From: an uncultured Lachnospiraceae bacterium
GTDB lineage: Bacteria; Bacillota; Clostridia; Lachnospirales; Lachnospiraceae
NCBI GenBank assembly: GCA_910577785.1
Contig: CAJTNT010000061.1
Coordinates: forward strand, 1-17,773
DNA: 17,773 nt
Direction of reading: 5' to 3'
Position numbers and translations under genes: made by a program. The notes beneath the pieces are model-generated. The model saw only the letters and a list, made by a program, of their open reading frames with translations. It was not told where the DNA came from and searched no databases. This document shows, in pieces, positions 14,238-17,773 of this stretch (the first letter of the stretch is position 1; every line of letters begins with the position of its first letter).

Positions 14238-14432
14238 ATGAAGAAAACAACAGAAGGAATTGAAACAAGGGAACTTAACTTAATCGCCAATAAGGGCGGC
14301 TCTGGTTCCGTTGGTTTCAAGCTCTCAGTACCGAAGCCCTGGGCGGCTGCCCTGGGTGTGGATCTGAATAATAGAAGCGTCGTAGCCTCTTTCGATGGCG
14401 ACAAAATAATCATATCTGGAATTAAAAAATAA
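14238..14432 (+). CDS. AbrB/MazE-like swapped-hairpin DNA-binding protein
   Basis: A 64-residue protein with the swapped-hairpin AbrB pattern: a first strand (ELNLIANKGGSGS), then KLSVPKPWAAALGV, where the PKPWA helix start is typical, then NRSVVASFDGDKIIISGIKK, whose FDGDKIII ends the barrel. Members are dimeric DNA-binding transition-state regulators or antitoxins. No toxin gene lies downstream: the gene is followed at once by a terminator, so a MazE-MazF pair is not supported. The glycine- and serine-rich first turn (NKGGSGSVGF) is common in phage-borne clostridial members. AGGAAG lies about 12 nt before the ATG. It probably controls the cargo block or phage functions, possibly through the palindrome upstream. 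Confidence 0.75.
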   Translation: MKKTTEGIETRELNLIANKGGSGSVGFKLSVPKPWAAALGVDLNNRSVVASFDGDKIIISGIKK

Positions 14433-14466
14433 GCCCCAACTGCCAAAACGGCAGCGGGGCTTTTCT
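14432..14466 (+). terminator. bidirectional intrinsic terminator between cargo and endolysin
   Basis: AGCCCC (14432-14437) pairs with GGGGCT (14456-14461), with CTGCC/GGCAG inside, followed by TTTTCTC on the plus strand. On the minus strand the same stem is followed by TTATTTTTT. It ends the cargo unit on one side and the lysis operon on the other. Confidence 0.85.
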
Positions 14467-14531
14467 CGCTTTTCGGGGCTGGGGTTTTACCCCCTTATAC
14501 CCCCCTCTGGCGCACAATTATACGCCTGTTT

Positions 14532-14571
14532 CCCGATTTCATCTATTCACTGAAATAGACAAAATACCGGG
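14532..14571 (-). other. stem-loop downstream of the endolysin gene
   Basis: CCCGATTT pairs with AAAT..CGGG, with CTATT/AATAG inside (14532-14571). It lies 22 nt after the endolysin stop without a T run, so it is more likely an mRNA 3'-end structure than a terminator. The rest of 14467-14592 shows nothing else. Confidence 0.35.
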
Positions 14572-14592
14572 CTTTCCTTTGTGAAAATGTGA

Positions 14593-15948
14593 CTACTTCT
14601 GGCAAAGCCTGTTTACTTCCGCCTGGACGGCGTTGTAATCGTAGCCGGCCGCCTCCAGGGCTTTCTTCCTGGCTGGGTTATTGCCCCACTTGCCTGCCAG
14701 TACCTCCTGGGCTACTGCAGAAACGCTTTTCTTTGCAGAAGCTCCGCTTTTCGCTTTCTGGTTTACTGCTGCCTGGACGGCTTCGTAGTTGTAGCCGGCC
14801 GCCTCCAGCTTCTGCTTGCGCTCCGGGTTATTCCCCCATCTTCCTGCCAGGACTTCCGTGGCGATCTCGTCTATGCTTTTCTCCGGAGCTTTCTCCGTCG
14901 CCTTGCTGGCGTAGTTCGGGCAAATAAAGCCCCGGATATATCTGCCGTTGACCTGCAGGTTCCTGCGTCCTACGACTCCGCCGCTCATGTTGCCCTCCAT
15001 AACTTTTATCGTGTTTCCGCTTACTGCCTCAACCATGCCGACGTGTTCCGGTGTTCCGGTGCAATCCGTGGTAGCAAAGTTCGCCCCATCGTCCCAGTCG
15101 TAAAGAACTTCGTCGCCCGGTGCTGGGATGTATGCGTCGTTTTCCTGCCAAATGCCCATAGCCTTGGCTTTCTCAATCAAATAATAGCAGGAACACTCTA
15201 CCGGGATAATATCCGTATAGCCTGCCTTGATCGCCGCCGCGCTGGTCGTGGTGGCGCAGTATGCGTCAGTGTAAGTAACCTTGTACCCCCTGGGCAGCGG
15301 CTTATCGCCGTTATATGTGTCAATGATCGGGGCGTGGCTTTTGTCGGAACGCTTAAGCCCGATCCAGCCCTGCATAATGCCTACGACCTTCTGTCTTGCC
15401 TGTGCCTCTGTCATACCTTCGTTCCCTCCTTCTTTCTGGTAAAGAGCTTCGTACTCCTGGCCATAGCCCGCCCGCTTCTTCTGGACGGCTTCGCTCTGAT
15501 CCCCCGGTTTCTCAAACTGTAGCAGTACGGCATCGGAAGCCTCCCGGATGCTGGCGGCTGTCTTAAGAACTTTAAGGACTGCCGGGAAGCTCTCGGAAAG
15601 CTCCTTGTAAATAAATTCCGCCTGCGTCAAGGTGTCGCCAATGGATACGCCCTTTGCCTGGTGGAAAGCAAGCATAGCCTGTTTCCGGCTCCAAAATGTG
15701 CATTGATGTAAGCCGTAGCCTGCACCGTCGTGTACGAAGTCCTTATAGCTTCCATTGTCAACTGCTGCCGTGTAGCTCTCGTCTGTAAAGCCGAGTTTCT
15801 TTTCAAAGCTGTTCTGCAGGTTCTTCGGGTTCATCCTGCTCTCTGCGTAAAAGTTGCCGAACAGCCCGAAAATGCCATTGTTACAAAGTCCCTTGCTACT
15901 GTAAAAGGCGTAAAGCTCACGCTCTACGCCTCCCCAAATAATGCCCAT
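14593..15948 (-). CDS. modular phage endolysin: lysozyme-like, CHAP, two CW_7 repeats
   Basis: A 451-residue cell-wall hydrolase. Residues about 8-170 match the tail-lysozyme/lysozyme-2 type, with the probable catalytic glutamate in NFYAESRMNP (Glu36) and GAGYGLHQCTFW at 76-87. Residues about 200-345 form a CHAP amidase/endopeptidase domain, with Cys231 in DAYCATTTSAA and His302 in PEHVGMVEAV. The C-terminus carries two CW_7 wall-binding repeats (358-397 and 408-447), each of the form VLAG(R/K)WGNNP..RK..LEAAGY.Y.AVQ. The ATG at 15948 is chosen because AGGAGG, overlapping the holin stop, is six bases upstream. The longer frame lacks this and begins with a non-family Arg-rich stretch. There is no signal peptide, as expected for holin-dependent release. 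Two active domains mean it can cut both glycan and peptide bonds. Confidence 0.9.
   Translation of the reverse strand: MGIIWGGVERELYAFYSSKGLCNNGIFGLFGNFYAESRMNPKNLQNSFEKKLGFTDESYTAAVDNGSYKDFVHDGAGYGLHQCTFWSRKQAMLAFHQAKGVSIGDTLTQAEFIYKELSESFPAVLKVLKTAASIREASDAVLLQFEKPGDQSEAVQKKRAGYGQEYEALYQKEGGNEGMTEAQARQKVVGIMQGWIGLKRSDKSHAPIIDTYNGDKPLPRGYKVTYTDAYCATTTSAAAIKAGYTDIIPVECSCYYLIEKAKAMGIWQENDAYIPAPGDEVLYDWDDGANFATTDCTGTPEHVGMVEAVSGNTIKVMEGNMSGGVVGRRNLQVNGRYIRGFICPNYASKATEKAPEKSIDEIATEVLAGRWGNNPERKQKLEAAGYNYEAVQAAVNQKAKSGASAKKSVSAVAQEVLAGKWGNNPARKKALEAAGYDYNAVQAEVNRLCQK
14608..14877 (-). repeat. two tandem CW_7 repeat units in the endolysin gene
   Basis: The units at 14758-14877 and 14608-14727 encode near-identical 40-residue wall-binding repeats joined by a 10-residue KAKSGASAKK-type linker. 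They are similar at the DNA level too (for example GTAGCCGGCCGCCTCCAG in both), suggesting recent duplication. Confidence 0.8.
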
Positions 15949-15958
15949 GGTCTGCCTC

Positions 15959-16198
15959 CTATTCCTCGGTATCCTCCTGGACCTCGATCCCGACCTCGCC
16001 CTCAATGTTTGCCGCATCCGTCAATCCTTCCCCGATAATGTAGGCAATAACGGAAGCACCGGCCATAATAAGTGCCGTTACCTGCGTCGCCGTGTTCTCG
16101 GCTCCGCCCGTTGCCAGGATCATCATGGAAACGAAGGAAGCGACCGCCGTCCAAAGTTTCCGGCTTGTAAGTTTCTTTACCCAGTTAATCTGTTTCAT
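15959..16198 (-). CDS. phage holin
   Basis: A 79-residue protein with two hydrophobic segments (about 16-33 and 40-58) separated by a short glycine-rich turn (GGAENTATQ), a basic N-terminus (MKQINWVKKLTSRK) and a strongly acidic tail. This is the usual shape of a small two-segment holin. It sits directly upstream of the endolysin, its stop lying 10 nt before that start, which is the normal lysis-cassette order. AGGAGG precedes its ATG by 8 nt. Its role would be to open the membrane at the end of infection so that the signal-less endolysin reaches the wall. The family name is not certain, but the function is well supported by position and shape. Confidence 0.85.
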   Translation of the reverse strand: MKQINWVKKLTSRKLWTAVASFVSMMILATGGAENTATQVTALIMAGASVIAYIIGEGLTDAANIEGEVGIEVQEDTEE

Positions 16199-16230
16199 GG
16201 TGTTGTCCTCCTTTAAGGTTTATTTTTTTT

Positions 16231-16258
16231 GCGCCGGGGTTTCCCAACCTTCCGGCGC
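16231..16258. other. GC-rich stem-loop between the XhlA-like and holin genes
   Basis: GCGCCGG (16231-16237) pairs perfectly with CCGGCGC (16252-16258), with GGTT/AACC nested inside. On the minus strand it is followed by an A run, not T, so it is not an intrinsic terminator. It may affect mRNA stability or processing ahead of the holin. Confidence 0.5.
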
Positions 16259-16268
16259 GGTTGCCCTG

Positions 16269-16577
16269 TTACATCCCGATCTGCTTGAAAACAAAGCCGA
16301 TAACAATGCCGACAATGGCGGTTGCTATGTAGCCTACAATCTTCCGCCACATCTCGCCGTCCTTTGCTTCAAGCTCCCGGAGCTGTTTTCCCTGCTGCTC
16401 CTGCTCCTTCGCCATGCTCTCAATGCTTACGGCCAGCTTTTCAACGGAAGCGGTAAGCGTTCCAATCTGGCGCACGGTTTCCTCCAGCTCGTCGATCCGC
16501 TTGTTCTGCCGCTTGTTTTCCTCGTCCTGCCGTTTTGCAAATTCCTGATGCTCTGCCCTGGTGATGGGTGTGTCCAT
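16269..16577 (-). CDS. xhlA: XhlA-like coiled-coil protein with C-terminal membrane anchor
   Basis: From the ATG at 16577 this is a 102-residue protein: a long charged coiled-coil stretch (about 8-73, including NKRIDELEETVRQIG and AKEQEQQGKQLRELEAK), then MWRKIVGYIATAIVGIVIGFVFKQ, a single membrane segment near the end. This matches haemolysin XhlA-type phage proteins, which act with the holin in lysis (PBSX XhlA/XhlB). The start is set by GGGAGG 7 nt upstream; a start at 16619 would add 14 residues with no ribosome binding site. It lies two genes before the endolysin, next to the holin, as expected. Confidence 0.75.
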   Translation of the reverse strand: MDTPITRAEHQEFAKRQDEENKRQNKRIDELEETVRQIGTLTASVEKLAVSIESMAKEQEQQGKQLRELEAKDGEMWRKIVGYIATAIVGIVIGFVFKQIGM

Positions 16578-16617
16578 GCTTTTGCCCTCCCTTCTTGCAA
16601 TAAAATAAGCCCCTTCC

Positions 16618-16636
16618 ACGGCGCGTCCTGCGCCGT
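16618..16636. other. GC hairpin in the gap before the XhlA-like gene
   Basis: ACGGCGC and GCGCCGT (16618-16624 with 16630-16636) form a perfect 7-bp stem with a five-base loop, 41 nt upstream of the XhlA-like start. No T run follows immediately, so it is probably an mRNA structural element. Confidence 0.4.
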
Positions 16637-16669
16637 TTCCTGGGCCTTTTGCCTTTTAGTGTAGAAATA

Positions 16670-16864
16670 TTAGTCTAAGCCGATTCCCGCCCGGATTTCC
16701 GCCGCCTGGTTAATCCTGGCAATACACGGAAGGCCGTCCGCTTCTTCTGCGCTTATGTGTTGCATAAGAAGCAAGAAAAGCTCGTCAATAACGCCGCTCT
16801 GGATTCTTATAATGGCGTTCTGCTGCTCTACTATCTCCAGCGGGCCGCTGCTCCTATTCTCCAT
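16670..16864 (-). CDS. small phage protein (64 aa), function unknown
   Basis: A 64-residue protein (opening MENRSSGPLEIVEQQNAIIR, closing ARINQAAEIRAGIGLD). Helical, acidic and without a membrane segment. Its start overlaps the end of the XkdX gene by 11 nt, with GGGGGAGG upstream, so translation is coupled. Position between XkdX and the lysis genes is typical for small accessory tail-end proteins. Not recognised beyond that. Confidence 0.7.
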   Translation of the reverse strand: MENRSSGPLEIVEQQNAIIRIQSGVIDELFLLLMQHISAEEADGLPCIARINQAAEIRAGIGLD

Positions 16865-16997
16865 ATTCCTCCCCCGTGATCTCCTGGTAATCGGCTTCGG
16901 TGATGGTTCCCTTCTCTACCCGTTCCCCGATCTGTTCCCTGGTGACTCTGCCTGCTGCATAAAGCCTCTTAAGGCTGTTTACTAAAATCGAAGCCAT
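16854..16997 (-). CDS. xkdX: XkdX family phage protein
   Basis: A 47-residue gene in the densely packed string. The product has the XkdX pattern: SLKRLYAAGRVTREQIGE, then KGTITEADYQEITGEEY, that is a short helix with RLY, a glycine, and the closing ITxxDYxEITGEEY. XkdX is a small conserved protein near the tail-fibre end of PBSX-like phages; its exact role is unknown. Its ATG overlaps the upstream stop in TAATG, with GGAGGG 8-9 nt before it. Confidence 0.85.
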   Translation of the reverse strand: MASILVNSLKRLYAAGRVTREQIGERVEKGTITEADYQEITGEEYGE

Positions 16998-17272
16998 TAT
17001 AAAAGCCCTCCTTCCATAAGCTGCATCGTGTACTCGTCAATAGCTGCGCTCACTGCCTCGTCCGTCCGGATTTCCTCTATGCTCTTAAGCATCTCGTACT
17101 CTCCGACGCTGATCTCCCGGCTCTCGCATACGAAGTCCGTATAGGCTGCCGCCTGCTCCGTGGCTTCGTGTTCCTCCTGCTGAATGTTCCGGCGCTGGAT
17201 GAAAGTATCAGGCGCCACAAGCTGCAATTCTGCCGGCCGGCTTGCGCTTCGTTCCTGTGTCCACTGCTTCAT
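16997..17272 (-). CDS. hypothetical phage tail-end protein (91 aa)
   Basis: A 91-residue acidic protein (AAYTDFVCESREISVGEYEML and IDEYTMQLMEGGLL in its second half), helical, with no membrane segment. It is the typical small gene just before XkdX in clostridial phages, but I cannot name a function. Its start has GGAGGG 9 nt upstream and lies inside the 3' end of the reverse transcriptase frame (65-nt overlap). It is coupled to XkdX through TAATG. Confidence 0.75.
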   Translation of the reverse strand: MKQWTQERSASRPAELQLVAPDTFIQRRNIQQEEHEATEQAAAYTDFVCESREISVGEYEMLKSIEEIRTDEAVSAAIDEYTMQLMEGGLL

Positions 17273-17773
17273 TTCTGTTTGCCCTCCTTGTCAATTTTGA
17301 AATAATTTTCTTAAGCTGTCTTACTTTTATGTAAGGCTTTATATAGTCCTGGTATGCGTCGTAAGTGTCCGTACAACTGAACCAGCCCATATAGCTTAAC
17401 ATTGCCTCTAAGTGTTTCTTAAAATATCCCCTCCCGGCTTCCTTTGCTGCGTGTAGCTTGCTGGCCAGCCTGGTGGCTGAAAGCATAATAGCTTTCCGCA
17501 TCGTTGTCCGGTTGCGGAAGAAAAGGAAGCCCATAAAATCAATAACGCGCCCTACGACCTTCCCGTTCTTCTTCTGGTAGTTGAACTTAAAGACCTGGTA
17601 GTTTCGCTTCAGCTTCAGCCGGAACCTCCGCCCTATGAATTTCTTAATTTCTACTATTGCCTGGTGCAACTTCTTTTTGTTGTCGTGTCCTAAAACAATA
17701 TCATCCATATAGCGGATAAGGTTCGGTATTCCCAGCTTGTCCGTTATGAAGTGATCCAGCGGCTCCAACAAAT
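17208..17773 (-). CDS. phage reverse transcriptase, 3' part (gene cut by the window edge)
   Basis: The visible 188 or so codons are the palm end and thumb of a reverse transcriptase. RYMDDIVLGHDNKKKLH contains the YxDD catalytic site; EPLDHFITDKLGI precedes it, as in diversity-generating retroelement and related bacterial enzymes; DFMGFLFF is the following GxxF-type strand; and LSYMGWFSCTDTYDAYQDYI is the conserved thumb motif. The N-terminal fingers lie outside the window, and the frame is open to the last base. It overlaps the next gene by 65 nt, and its last 30 or so residues (after RANRNE) may be poorly conserved read-through. Placement among tail genes favours a diversity-generating retroelement over a group II intron or retron: no maturase domain, HNH domain or msr/msd structure is seen in the visible part. 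Confidence 0.85.
   Translation of the reverse strand, partial: LLEPLDHFITDKLGIPNLIRYMDDIVLGHDNKKKLHQAIVEIKKFIGRRFRLKLKRNYQVFKFNYQKKNGKVVGRVIDFMGFLFFRNRTTMRKAIMLSATRLASKLHAAKEAGRGYFKKHLEAMLSYMGWFSCTDTYDAYQDYIKPYIKVRQLKKIISKLTRRANRNEAVDTGTKRKPAGRIAACGA

Larger units (their letters stand above)
13203..17773. mobile_element. prophage (one end, continues beyond the window)
   Basis: The segment has the usual late-end phage order on the minus strand: reverse transcriptase, small tail-end proteins with XkdX, XhlA-like protein, holin, endolysin. A plus-strand cargo block then lies against the attachment site. Base composition rises visibly from the AT-rich host operon to GC-richer phage genes. The integrase, head, tail and other att site are not in the window. 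The host-side boundary is set by the loss of the flagellin 5' end at 13202/13203. Confidence 0.85.

Noticed and set aside
14238..14466. MazE-MazF type toxin-antitoxin pair
   Set aside because: Only the AbrB/MazE-like partner is present; a terminator follows directly and no toxin frame is found on either side.
16231..16258. GC stem-loop as a terminator before the holin
   Set aside because: Followed by an A run rather than T on the transcribed strand, and it would cut the lysis operon.
15043..16664. Long plus-strand frames opposite the lysis genes (for example 15043-15522 and 16092-16664)
   Set aside because: Antisense shadows of GC-rich endolysin, holin and XhlA-like genes, which have strong motifs and ribosome binding sites on the minus strand.
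1..17773. CRISPR array, tRNA or rRNA genes
   Set aside because: No regularly spaced repeats and no cloverleaf or rRNA-like sequence noticed; the prophage junction is in a protein gene, not a tRNA.

Overview
The window looks like a chromosome segment of a motile, low-to-mid GC Gram-positive anaerobe, most likely a Lachnospiraceae-type Clostridium. The reasons are the flagellin sequence, strong AGGAGG-type ribosome binding sites, the Firmicutes-style Maf/nonulosonate flagellin glycosylation genes, and a prophage with an XkdX protein and CW_7-repeat endolysin. This is judged from sequence character only.

Layout. (1) 1-599: no convincing complete gene. It holds a promoter, a structured RNA of about 130 nt with an intrinsic terminator (about 362-493), and a long imperfect inverted repeat (506-586). 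(2) 600-13202: a block entirely on the minus strand. In transcription order it runs: flagellin, a small unknown protein, a Maf-type motility-associated glycosyltransferase (DUF115), NeuB/LegI, NeuC/LegG, NeuA/LegF, a GNAT-like acyltransferase, a Gfo/Idh/MocA oxidoreductase, an acyl-AMP ligase, an acyl carrier protein, a DAHP synthase without a regulatory domain, and a NodB-type polysaccharide deacetylase. The first part makes and transfers a CMP-activated sialic-acid-like sugar to flagellin. The second part looks like a dedicated route that makes, activates and attaches an acyl group, probably to that sugar. (3) 13203-17773: one end of a prophage. On the minus strand, from the window edge inwards, are the 3' half of a phage reverse transcriptase, small tail-end genes including XkdX, an XhlA-like membrane protein, a holin and a modular endolysin. 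Between the endolysin and the phage end is a plus-strand cargo segment: two small unknown proteins, a roughly 300-nt highly structured RNA, and an AbrB/MazE-like DNA-binding protein, closed by a bidirectional terminator.

The main observation is the junction at about 13202/13203. The flagellin frame begins at a methionine that is normally about residue 10, and the usual first codons, ribosome binding site and flagellar promoter are missing and replaced by prophage DNA. The prophage therefore appears to sit inside the 5' end of the flagellin gene. Integration would switch flagellin off, and precise excision would restore it. Other points of interest are the standalone structured RNA (HEARO/omega-RNA-like in flavour, with no nuclease gene nearby), the phage reverse transcriptase (possible diversity-generating retroelement with its repeats outside the window), and the unusual DAHP synthase-reductase-ligase-ACP-acyltransferase set.
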